34,463 nt of DNA from an uncultured Eubacteriales bacterium (GTDB taxonomy: Bacteria; Bacillota; Clostridia; Christensenellales; QALW01): NCBI GenBank assembly GCA_900547955.1, contig URIR01000020.1, positions 1 to 34,463 on the forward strand. The letters run 5' to 3'. Shown one piece after another: positions 1 to 7,215 of this stretch; within the stretch, counting starts at the first letter, position 1; the number at the start of each line of letters is the position of its first letter. The notes beneath the pieces were generated by a model. The model had not been told where the DNA came from. It saw nothing but the letters and a program-made list of their open reading frames with translations, and made no database searches. Made by a program: the position numbers and the translations under genes.

Positions 1-2
1 GC

Positions 3-1208
3 GTCAGTGAAGTCCGCCCCGGCGATATTCATACCGTAGAGGTGGATCGCCTCATGAGTAACGACGGAACCACTCATCTGACCATTGATATGTATCACAA
101 CAAATTAAAACATCCCCACATCGCAGATGTGAATAAACTGGTGTGGATCGTGGACCACAACGTTCCCTCCGATAATCCGAAAACCGCTGCTTCCCAGAAG
201 AAAATGCGGGACTTTGCCAAAGAGAATCATATTGATTTCTGGGAGGGCAAAGGCGTATTTCATCAGGTGATGATGGAGAATTATGTCCGTCCCGGCGAGC
301 TGATCTTCGGCGCAGACAGCCATACATGCTCTTATGGAGCACTTGGGGCTTTTGGAACAGGCGTTGGATGTACTGATTTCCTTTATGGTATGGTAACAGG
401 TACCTCCTGGGTGCTGGTTCCGGAGACCGTAAAATTCAACCTCATCGGTAAACTGCCGGAGGGTGTCTATGCCAGAGACCTGATCCTGACTATCATCGGT
501 GAGATCGGAGCCAACGGCTGCAACTATCAGGTTATGGAGTTCACCGGAGAAGGTGCCAAGACCTTAAGCATCAGCGACCGGATGGTGCTCTGCAATATGG
601 CTGTGGAGGCGGGCGCAAAAAACGGTATATTTGAGGTGGACGACAATACGCTTAATTATCTTAAAGCGCATAATGCCAAAGAGCCGGTCGTATTCAGAGC
701 AGATAAGGACGCTCAGTATGAGCGGGTTATAGAAATGGATTTGGATAAAATTCCTCTTACGGTAGCTTATCCAAGCCTGCCGGAAAATACTCATCCTGCG
801 CAGGAGGGAGCGGATATAAAAATAGATCAGGTGGTTATAGGTTCTTGCACTAACGGACGCATGGAGGATATGCGTGCGGCCGCCGAGATTTTAAAGGGCA
901 GAAGGGTGCATGAGAGCGTGCGCTGCATAATAATCCCGGCTACGCAGAATATATGGCTGCAATGCGCGCGCGAAGGCCTGTTCGATATTTTTGCCGAGGC
1001 GGGCTGCGTTGTGAGCACTCCTACCTGCGGTCCCTGCCTGGGCGGATATATGGGCATTTTGGCTGAGGGCGAGCGCGCCGTTAGCACAACCAACCGGAAT
1101 TTTGTGGGAAGAATGGGACATGTAAAAAGCGAGGTATATCTTTCAGGCCCGTATGTGGCCGCGGCCAGCGCTGTGCGCGGGTATATATCAACGCCCGATA
1201 TGCTTTAG
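3..1208 (+). CDS. leuC: 3-isopropylmalate dehydratase large subunit (5' end outside the window)
   Basis: LeuC is the catalytic subunit of isopropylmalate isomerase. With LeuD it interconverts 2- and 3-isopropylmalate in cytoplasmic leucine synthesis. The frame is open from base 3 with LeuC-like residues ahead of the first possible start (GTG at 42), so the gene runs off the left edge and lacks only a short N-terminus. [4Fe-4S] ligands are visible as GSCTNGR (Cys codon 846-848) and CGPC (1026-1037). The substrate motif VDHNVP is also present. leuD follows after 17 bases with a strong ribosome binding site. Oddity: codon use changes sharply between about 573 and 608. Upstream Ile is only ATC/ATT and Ala is never GCG; downstream ATA and GCG dominate, as in neighbouring genes. 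The 5' half therefore looks foreign or misassembled. The functional call is secure. Confidence 0.97.
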   Translation, partial: VSEVRPGDIHTVEVDRLMSNDGTTHLTIDMYHNKLKHPHIADVNKLVWIVDHNVPSDNPKTAASQKKMRDFAKENHIDFWEGKGVFHQVMMENYVRPGELIFGADSHTCSYGALGAFGTGVGCTDFLYGMVTGTSWVLVPETVKFNLIGKLPEGVYARDLILTIIGEIGANGCNYQVMEFTGEGAKTLSISDRMVLCNMAVEAGAKNGIFEVDDNTLNYLKAHNAKEPVVFRADKDAQYERVIEMDLDKIPLTVAYPSLPENTHPAQEGADIKIDQVVIGSCTNGRMEDMRAAAEILKGRRVHESVRCIIIPATQNIWLQCAREGLFDIFAEAGCVVSTPTCGPCLGGYMGILAEGERAVSTTNRNFVGRMGHVKSEVYLSGPYVAAASAVRGYISTPDML

Positions 1209-1225
1209 AAGAGGAGGGGCTTTAA

Positions 1226-1723
1226 ATGAATATGTATATTGAAGGAAAAGCGCATAAATACGGGGATAATGTGGATACAGACGTTATAATTCCCGCGCGC
1301 TATCTTAATATAGCCGATAAAAAGGAATTAGCCGCCCATGCTATGGAGGATATAGACGGGGCATTTATTAATAATGTAAAAGCGGGAGATATCCTGCTGG
1401 CAGGAGAAAATTTCGGATGCGGTTCTTCGCGCGAGCACGCGCCCATGGTGCTTAAGGAGTGCGGCATTGCCTGCATTATCGCTTACAGCTTCGCCAGAAT
1501 ATTCTACCGCAACGCCATTAATATAGGACTGCCTATAATTGAATGCGGACAGGCCGCGGCTGAGGCTGAGGCGGGGCATATTATAGGCGTGGATTTTGAA
1601 AAGGGAGTTATTATAAATAAAACCCTTAATAAGGAATATGCGTTCGAGCCTATGCCTGATTTTATACGCAGTATAATGGAAGCGGGCGGACTTATAGAAT
1701 GCATAAAGGAAGGCAGAATATGA
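1226..1723 (+). CDS. leuD: 3-isopropylmalate dehydratase small subunit
   Basis: LeuD is the swivel-domain partner of LeuC in the isopropylmalate isomerase heterodimer (leucine pathway, cytoplasm). The protein is 165 residues, the short form typical of Clostridia and archaea. Family motifs are seen at residues 12-28 (YGDNVDTDVIIPARYLN) and 62-73 (NFGCGSSREHAP, substrate-contacting). The start is ATG 1226, eight or so bases after GAGGAGG; an in-frame ATG two codons later is possible but less well spaced. The stop TGA (1721-1723) overlaps the leuB start by four bases (ATGA), so translation of leuD and leuB is probably coupled. It has native ATA-rich codon use throughout, unlike the first half of leuC. 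Confidence 0.97.
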   Translation: MNMYIEGKAHKYGDNVDTDVIIPARYLNIADKKELAAHAMEDIDGAFINNVKAGDILLAGENFGCGSSREHAPMVLKECGIACIIAYSFARIFYRNAINIGLPIIECGQAAAEAEAGHIIGVDFEKGVIINKTLNKEYAFEPMPDFIRSIMEAGGLIECIKEGRI

Positions 1724-2781
1724 AAAATATAGTTTTGCTTAAAGGGGATGGAATCGGTCCGGAAATAGCCGCTCAGGCGGTTAAGGTTTTGTCTCTTTTA
1801 AAAGGCTTTGCCTTGCAGGAGGAGGATTTTGGAGGCTGTGCTATTGATAAAACGGGGGAACCCTTGCCAAATGGTACTCTTCAAGCGGCGCTCGGCGCGG
1901 ACGCGGTATTGCTGGCGGCTGTAGGCGGGCCTAAATGGGACGCCTGTCCTAAAAGGCCTGAAGCGGGACTTTTAGGCCTGCGTTCTGCGCTTAAGGCTTA
2001 CGCTAATCTTCGGCCTGCCGTTATATATGAGGATTTGAAGCGCATATCTCCTCTTAAGGATGAGATAGTCTCGCGCGGAGTGGATATAATGGTGGTGCGC
2101 GAGCTGACGGGCGGCATATATTTCGGCAAAAGGGGCCGCGGAACAGAAGACGGCGCGGAATACGCTTATGATACCGAAAAGTATTCGGAAAAGGAGATTG
2201 AGCGCATAGCGCGTATGGCTTTTGATATAGCCCTTAAGCGCAGTAAGCGCATATGCAGCGTGGATAAGGCGAACGTACTGGAAAGTTCGCGGCTATGGCG
2301 CAGCGTTGTTAATAAAGTATCGCAGGATTATCCGGAGGTAAAGCTGGAGCATATGTATGTGGATAACGCCGCTATGCAGCTTGTGCGTGATCCGTCGCAG
2401 TTTGACGTGCTTTTGACCTCTAATATGTTTGGGGATATTCTCTCAGACGAGGCCAGCATGCTCACAGGCTCAATAGGCATGCTTCCTTCGGCAAGCTTAG
2501 GAGGCAAAACCGGTCTTTATGAGCCTATTCACGGCTCGGCGCCCGATATTGCAGGAAGGGATATGGCTAATCCCATAGGCATGGTGCTTTCTCTTGGGAT
2601 GATGCTTAAGTATTCCTTTAATATGGATAGAGAGAGCCTGCTTATAGAAAAGGCGGTTCGCGGGGCCATAGCCTGCGCGCGTACCATTGATATTTCGGGC
2701 GGCTGCAAGAGCGTAGGCTGCGACGAAATGGGGGATATTATAGCCGGCAATTTTGAACGTCTGCTTAGGGAGGATGTTTAA
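1720..2781 (+). CDS. leuB: 3-isopropylmalate dehydrogenase
   Basis: LeuB oxidises and decarboxylates 3-isopropylmalate with NAD+ to 2-oxoisocaproate in leucine synthesis. The 353-residue length is normal for the family. Visible motifs are GDGIGPE (residues 9-15), LRPA (97-100), RELTGGIYFG (128-136, with the catalytic Tyr), VDKANVLESSRLWR (181-194, with the catalytic Lys183), the metal-binding Asp215, Asp239 and Asp243 (YVDNAAMQL and FGDILSDEAS) and EPIHGSAPDIAG (268-279). The frame extends seven codons further upstream inside leuD, but ATG 1720 has AAGGAAGG at proper spacing and gives the conserved MKNIVLLKGDG start. It forms the end of the leucine block; rlmD follows five bases later on the same strand. 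Confidence 0.97.
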   Translation: MKNIVLLKGDGIGPEIAAQAVKVLSLLKGFALQEEDFGGCAIDKTGEPLPNGTLQAALGADAVLLAAVGGPKWDACPKRPEAGLLGLRSALKAYANLRPAVIYEDLKRISPLKDEIVSRGVDIMVVRELTGGIYFGKRGRGTEDGAEYAYDTEKYSEKEIERIARMAFDIALKRSKRICSVDKANVLESSRLWRSVVNKVSQDYPEVKLEHMYVDNAAMQLVRDPSQFDVLLTSNMFGDILSDEASMLTGSIGMLPSASLGGKTGLYEPIHGSAPDIAGRDMANPIGMVLSLGMMLKYSFNMDRESLLIEKAVRGAIACARTIDISGGCKSVGCDEMGDIIAGNFERLLREDV

Positions 2782-2786
2782 CTTTT

Positions 2787-4151
2787 ATGGAGCAGTCCAG
2801 ACCGGTAAAAAATAAAGTGTATAATTTAACCATAGATTCTATGGACAGGCAGGGGACGGGTATAGCGCGCCTTTACGGCATGGCTGTTTTTATTCCCTAT
2901 ACGCTTGCGGGCGAGAGGGTAGAAGCGCAGATAATTAAAGTAGCTAAAAAGTACGCTGTGGGCAGGCTGCTGAAAATCGTTGAGCCTTCTCCCCTGCGCG
3001 TGCAGCCGCTTTGCCCGTATTTTAAAAGGTGCGGCGGCTGCTCTTTTATGCATATGGATTATTCGGCTCAGCTGGAGATAAAGCGCAGCGAAACTGAGCA
3101 GACCTTAAGGCGTATTTCTGGTATGGATATAAACGTGGAAAAGTGTATTGGTATGGTTAATCCATACCATTACCGCAATAAGGCGCAGTTTCCAGTTTGC
3201 AGCGTTAACGGCGAAGTCAAAATCGGTTTTTATGCTCCGAGAAGCCATAACATTGTAAATATAGACAGATGCGTTATTCAGCACGAATGCACCGACCGTA
3301 TTATTTCAGCCGTCCGGCTCGCTGTTGAGCAGACTGGTATAAGCATATACGATGAAGCAAGGCATACGGGCGATTTAAGGCATATTGTAAGCCGTGTGTC
3401 CTATAAGACCGGGCAGTGCGTCATAATGCTGGTAGTAAATTCCGGCAATTTAAAAGGGCAGGATAAATGGATAAGCATTTTAAGGGAGCGGGTGCCCGAA
3501 TGCTCAGGGATAGTTCTCAATATCAATAGGGAAAGAGGCAATGTTATTCTGGGCGGGGAAATTAAGCCTCTGTGGGGCGAACCCAGCTTGGATGAGAGTT
3601 TGTGCGGCCTGGACTTTGTGCTTTCTCCTCTTTCCTTTATGCAGGTTAATCCCGTTCAGGCGGAAAATTTGTATAAATTGGCCGTAAGTATGGCAGGGCT
3701 TACGGGTAAGGAAAGGGTGCTGGACGCTTACTGCGGCATAGGGATAATGACCATGCTGCTTGCTAAGGAGGCGTCCGAGGCTATAGGGGTGGAGATAGTA
3801 AAGAGCGCTGTAAGGGACGCCCGCAGAGCCGCCGCCGCGAATAATATAAACAATGTGCGCTTTGAAACGGGGGACTGCGCGCGTATTTTGCCAGAGCTTT
3901 TTGAAAAGGGCGCTTTGCCCGACGTTGTTGTATTAGACCCTCCGCGCGCGGGCTGCGAGGCTTCTTTACTAAACGCTATTATAAAGACGAATGTTCCCCG
4001 TATTGTATACGTATCCTGCGACCCGGCTACCTTGGCCCGCGATTTGGCGGTTTTAGGCGGCAAATATAATGCTGAGCGCGTACAGATTCTGGATATGTTT
4101 CCTATGACGGGACATGTCGAGGTAATAACCTTGCTGCAAAGGATTAGATAA
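2787..4151 (+). CDS. rlmD: 23S rRNA (uracil-5-)-methyltransferase, RlmD/RumA family
   Basis: This is an SAM-dependent RNA m5U methyltransferase, most likely acting on 23S rRNA. The 454 residues hold an N-terminal TRAM domain (about 5-65), a [4Fe-4S] cluster site (Cys76, Cys82, Cys85 and probably Cys162), and a C-terminal Rossmann methyltransferase domain. The latter has the SAM motif LDAYCGIGIMT (312-322), the DPPRAGC motif (384-390), the nucleophile Cys411 in YVSCDPATLARDL, and Glu445 in TGHVEV as the likely base. AGGGAGGA lies 12 bases before the ATG. It probably reads through from leuB, with a five-base gap and no terminator between. Many Clostridia carry several RlmCD/RlmD paralogues, so which uridine is modified cannot be told from sequence. 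Confidence 0.92.
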   Translation: MEQSRPVKNKVYNLTIDSMDRQGTGIARLYGMAVFIPYTLAGERVEAQIIKVAKKYAVGRLLKIVEPSPLRVQPLCPYFKRCGGCSFMHMDYSAQLEIKRSETEQTLRRISGMDINVEKCIGMVNPYHYRNKAQFPVCSVNGEVKIGFYAPRSHNIVNIDRCVIQHECTDRIISAVRLAVEQTGISIYDEARHTGDLRHIVSRVSYKTGQCVIMLVVNSGNLKGQDKWISILRERVPECSGIVLNINRERGNVILGGEIKPLWGEPSLDESLCGLDFVLSPLSFMQVNPVQAENLYKLAVSMAGLTGKERVLDAYCGIGIMTMLLAKEASEAIGVEIVKSAVRDARRAAAANNINNVRFETGDCARILPELFEKGALPDVVVLDPPRAGCEASLLNAIIKTNVPRIVYVSCDPATLARDLAVLGGKYNAERVQILDMFPMTGHVEVITLLQRIR

Positions 4152-4217
4152 AAAAGGGTGGATTGAAATGCGTGTGCTAAATTCCCGGCCTTTAATGAGA
4201 AACGGATAAATATAGAA

Positions 4218-4682
4218 ATGGGAAATGGGAAGCAGGGTTTGCGAGATGATAAGCTGTTTAACGATAATATATCGTCCGTACTAACAACCTGTTGCGGCGG
4301 CAGTTGTTTTATCAGGGGAGAGGGCAAAATGAGAGGGAAAACAATACGGCAATTCTTAATTGACGGAACGGCGGACGGACAGCTCAAATTTATTATAACT
4401 GAGGCGGAAACTACCGACGGGGAAATTATGACTATAGGCAATACGCAGACGCCGGTAAAATTCAGGCATGACCCGGATACATATATGGACGAATGGTTCG
4501 GCTGCGCGCCTACCCATCATTTTGCCATTAGCGTAGGGCATAATGTCGCTTTATTTGAAAAAACAGCGTGTTTGCTGGGTATTCCCAGCGTTGTGCTGGA
4601 TAAGTAGACTTGGATGCATGCGCTCAATAGGCACGGCGTGAATATAATGGTGTTAAAAGACGCAAAGGAATTGACGGTATGA
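4218..4682 (+). pseudogene. Remnant of an L-fucose/L-arabinose-isomerase-like C-terminal domain, interrupted by TAG
   Basis: The open frame 4218-4604 encodes 129 residues. The central and last parts (MTIGNTQTPVKF, DEWFGCAPTHHFAISVGHN, EKTACLLGIPSVV) resemble the C-terminal domain of the L-fucose/L-arabinose isomerase superfamily, but several hundred N-terminal residues are absent. A TAG stop at 4605-4607 is followed in the same frame by 24 sense codons, ending in a TGA that overlaps the next gene's ATG by four bases. This suggests the tail was once translated and coupled to that gene. The stretch starting at the internal ATG 4329 (MRGKTIRQFLIDGTADG), which has GGGGAGAGGG in front of it, looks instead like the start of a GIY-YIG-type protein, so the fragment may be chimeric. 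The family call comes from recalled motifs and is tentative. No function is expected. Confidence 0.5.
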
Positions 4683-5395
4683 GGGAATTGGAAAAGGATA
4701 AAAGGCTTTTAGCGCGCAGAAAGATTTATGAATGGCTGGAGGTAGGGCTTTGCTTATGTTTTATAGGCGGATTTTTAGATGCTTATACATATGTTTCGCG
4801 CGGCGGAGTCTTTGCCAATGCGCAGACGGGAAACATTATTCTGCTGTTATTAGGCTTGGCCTCGGGAGAAGGGGCTTCGGCGCTGAGATATTTTGTGCCC
4901 ATTATGTTTTTTATAGTGGGAGTTATTTTAAGCGAGCTGCTTAAGGGCGTTAGAAAAAATGAGGCGGGCTCTTTTTGGGGGCATTGCTGTATAATAGGAG
5001 CGGAAATAGTATTGCTTATTCTGGTTGGCTTTTTGCCGGATAGCTTTTCAGATATGATAGTAAACGCGCTGGTCTCTTTAGTGGCGGCCATTCAGTTCAA
5101 CAGCTTTAGAAAAATGGAGGGGCTTCCCTTTGCAACGGCGTTTTGTACGGGAAATCTTCGTTCAATGACGGAATATCTTCATAAATTTATTTTTAAAAGG
5201 GATAGAGGGGCTTTTTGGATAGGCTTAAAATATTTTCTGTTTATCCTCAGCTTTGCGGCGGGTGTTTTGGGAGGCTATTATATTACGGCGCTTTGGTCGG
5301 GGCCGGCGGTTTTTGTTACGGCTGTAATTCTAATTTTATTGGTTACATACATGATTGTAAGCTATTTACACTTAAAAAAGACGGATACGCTGTAA
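4679..5395 (+). CDS. DUF1275 (YoaK-like) integral membrane protein
   Basis: This 238-residue polytopic membrane protein belongs to the DUF1275/YoaK family, whose function is unknown. The family hallmark is the N-terminal sequence FIGGFLDAYTYVSRGGVFANAQTGN (about residues 28-52), with the GG-DA-Y and QTGN elements plainly present. About six hydrophobic segments follow (roughly 20-45, 65-85, 101-117, 122-140, 183-203, 208-230). A second conserved patch, FATAFCTGNLRSM, lies near 150. The start ATG 4679 has AAAGGA nine bases upstream and overlaps the TGA of the degraded isomerase frame. A positively charged N-terminus suggests it faces the cytoplasm. No dedicated promoter was seen, so it may be read from the leu/rlmD transcript. 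Confidence 0.85.
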   Translation: MRELEKDKRLLARRKIYEWLEVGLCLCFIGGFLDAYTYVSRGGVFANAQTGNIILLLLGLASGEGASALRYFVPIMFFIVGVILSELLKGVRKNEAGSFWGHCCIIGAEIVLLILVGFLPDSFSDMIVNALVSLVAAIQFNSFRKMEGLPFATAFCTGNLRSMTEYLHKFIFKRDRGAFWIGLKYFLFILSFAAGVLGGYYITALWSGPAVFVTAVILILLVTYMIVSYLHLKKTDTL

Positions 5396-5409
5396 AATAT
5401 ATATAAAAG

Positions 5410-5482
5410 GGCCGGAGCGCGCTGCTGAAATTCATTAAAGAAGGAATAGGATTATTCCTGAGGATGAACGCATGCTCCGGCC
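5410..5482. repeat. Three-tier nested inverted repeat between convergent genes
   Basis: Outer arms GGCCGGAGC (5410-5418) and GCTCCGGCC (5474-5482) enclose ATGAA/TTCAT arms (5431-5435 and 5464-5468), which enclose AGGAATA (5442-5448) and TATTCCT (5453-5459) around a four-base loop. All three pairings are exact and nested. On the minus strand the outer stem is followed by CTTTTAT, so it may end the PHP-gene transcript. On the plus strand no T-run follows. Its size (73 bases) and layering are more than a simple terminator needs. Confidence 0.6.
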
Positions 5483-5587
5483 GCTATGGGCAATTATTGG
5501 CCGTATAAGCTGTTATTCAATTAAGAAAATGGATGTTTTTAGCGGAGCTTTTAGTTTATACCGCCGGGTTTTAATAAAGCGCGGGAT

Positions 5588-6514
5588 TTATTTCAGCCAT
5601 ATAGGCTGGCTCCAGGCCGTGCCGTTTTTGCCCTCTACTTTGCAGCGCACATAGCGAGGGCTGTCTCCTATGCATTTATATTCCCAGGACGCCTGAGTTA
5701 GGGAACCGTCTGGGCTGATTGTGCAGTTTCCTGAATAGAAGTCGGTGTTAAAGGAGATTTTTTCGCAGGGCGGGCATTTTACGTAGGCTACGCCTTCCTC
5801 CAGATAGAATTCGTCAATGACAGGGCCGGTAGAGGCATAGAAATGGCCCGCCTTTATGCTTTGGTATATGCTTGTTTTATCCAGCCGAGGCGCTTTTACC
5901 ATAATAAAGCCTCCGCAGAAATCAGGCTTTTGGGCAACCTTTTGGTGGGTGTCGTCGCTGGCAAAGCAGGCAATATGCCTGTCCGCCCAAATGGCGGTAT
6001 CAAAAAATGCCTCGGAGTAGCCCGTGCCGTAGGCCAGGTTGCATACGTTGTTATATATTTCCATTCCGTCTATGCCGTTGAAATTTTCGTTGAATTGCTC
6101 CAGTCTTGTGCCTGACCAGTATGGGTGAGCCAGAATAACATAATTTCCGTTTTCATGAAGGAATTTTATAAGCTCGCTTATGGGGGTAATATTATTATAT
6201 TCCAGCTTCTGTCCGTGCAAAAATTTATTTTTGCCTGGAATCCCCAAGCCTACCAGATGGGTGGTAAAGGCTATTTTTTTATCTCCCTGCCAAAGCATTA
6301 GCTCCACGCCGGGCATCATTATAAAGCTGTGCGTATCGTATTGAGTGTAGTCTGAGTAGATTTCGTGGTCGGTAATGGCTAAAAAGCTGTATCCGGCTTT
6401 TTTGTATTCAGTTATTAGCTTTTCAGGCTCAAATATGCCGTCTGAAACCGAGGTGTGAGCATGAGTATTGCCTTTAAACCATTGCCCTGTGCTGGGGAAA
6501 GCGTCTATTCTCAT
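5588..6514 (-). CDS. PHP-domain metal-dependent phosphoesterase-like protein
   Basis: This 308-residue protein has an N-terminal PHP domain, a fold with three metals that usually hydrolyses phosphoesters. Metal-ligand motifs are all present: NTHAHTSVSDG (His18, His20, Asp25), ITDHE (His50), PGVEL (Glu71), THLVGLG (His86), LAHPYW (His130) and SDDTH (Asp188, His190). After about residue 205 there is a small C-terminal domain, apparently all-beta, without recognisable motifs. ATG 6514 has AAAGGA at proper spacing. The gene is the last of three on this strand after the ABC-F gene and rex, 53 bases beyond rex. The substrate is unknown; related CehA/McbA-type proteins act on phosphoester or nucleotide-like compounds, so the precise role is left open. 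Confidence 0.85.
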   Translation of the reverse strand: MRIDAFPSTGQWFKGNTHAHTSVSDGIFEPEKLITEYKKAGYSFLAITDHEIYSDYTQYDTHSFIMMPGVELMLWQGDKKIAFTTHLVGLGIPGKNKFLHGQKLEYNNITPISELIKFLHENGNYVILAHPYWSGTRLEQFNENFNGIDGMEIYNNVCNLAYGTGYSEAFFDTAIWADRHIACFASDDTHQKVAQKPDFCGGFIMVKAPRLDKTSIYQSIKAGHFYASTGPVIDEFYLEEGVAYVKCPPCEKISFNTDFYSGNCTISPDGSLTQASWEYKCIGDSPRYVRCKVEGKNGTAWSQPIWLK

Positions 6515-6567
6515 AATATTATTCCTTTCCGCGCTGCCGCGCAGTTATTTATTGGTTAAAAAGCTAT

Positions 6568-7200
6568 TTATTTAAGCTGCGTCTGAGCGTTTATCCGATA
6601 AGAGAGCAGATATAAACTATCGCTGAGATTAACGTTTTCTATTATCACTCCGGGAGGAGACTTTATATCGCAGGGAGTAAAATTCCATAGATATGTTATA
6701 CCGACGGAGCATAGGCGGTCGGCAATATTCTGCGCGCTCTCCTGGGGTACGCAGATAACGCCTATATCCGCTTTATTTACTTCTAGGTATTTTTCCAGCA
6801 TATCCGTATGCAGTATATCTATGCCTTCAATGGTTCGGCCTGAAAGGATATTTATATCAAACATTGCGCGCACGCAGAACCCTTCGTGTTTAAAGCCTTT
6901 GTAATGAGCCAGGGCCTGGCCGATGTTGCCGGCGCCTACTATTACCATTCCCATTTCCTTTCCCAGGCCGAGAAGGGAACGCAGCTCATTTTTTAATTCA
7001 GTTACGTTATAGCCGTAGCCCTGCTGACCAAAGCCTCCGAAGCAGTTTAAATCCTGTCGTATCTGGCTTGCGGTAAGGCCGGTCAGCCTGCTTAGTTCAT
7101 GCGAGGAAATGCGTTCGGCGCCCTCTTGTTCTAAACGGCACATACATCGGTAATATCGGGGAAGCCGCTTTATAACTGCTTCGGAAATGTGTTTATTCAT
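6568..7200 (-). CDS. rex: Redox-sensing transcriptional repressor Rex
   Basis: Rex is a homodimeric DNA-binding repressor that senses the NADH/NAD+ ratio and controls fermentation and respiration genes. The 210-residue protein begins MNKHISEAVIKRLPRYYR, the usual Rex start. A winged-helix domain (1-78) contains the DNA-reading segment TASQIRQDLNCFGGFGQQGYGYNV. The Rossmann domain has the NAD(H) motif VIVGAGNIGQALAHY (86-100), and the C-terminal swap helix is present. ATG 7200 is chosen because GGAG lies about nine bases before it; an in-frame TTG at 7215 sits directly after the ABC-F stop and has no better site. Gene order ABC-F then rex matches Bacillus subtilis ydiF...ydiH. No convincing Rex operator was found in the window, so its targets lie elsewhere. 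Confidence 0.97.
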   Translation of the reverse strand: MNKHISEAVIKRLPRYYRCMCRLEQEGAERISSHELSRLTGLTASQIRQDLNCFGGFGQQGYGYNVTELKNELRSLLGLGKEMGMVIVGAGNIGQALAHYKGFKHEGFCVRAMFDINILSGRTIEGIDILHTDMLEKYLEVNKADIGVICVPQESAQNIADRLCSVGITYLWNFTPCDIKSPPGVIIENVNLSDSLYLLSYRINAQTQLK

Positions 7201-7215
7201 ATTTATTCGCTCCAA

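Noticed and set aside
3148..3166. GGTATGG-TTAAT-CCATACC hairpin inside rlmD
   Set aside because: It lies within conserved coding sequence, is short and has no flanking signal; one such hairpin per window is expected by chance.
3728..4441. Long minus-strand open frame (237 codons) opposite the end of rlmD
   Set aside because: It overlaps the well-supported rlmD methyltransferase domain, has Ser/Ile/Pro-rich low-information composition and no ribosome site, so it is a mirror of codon bias.
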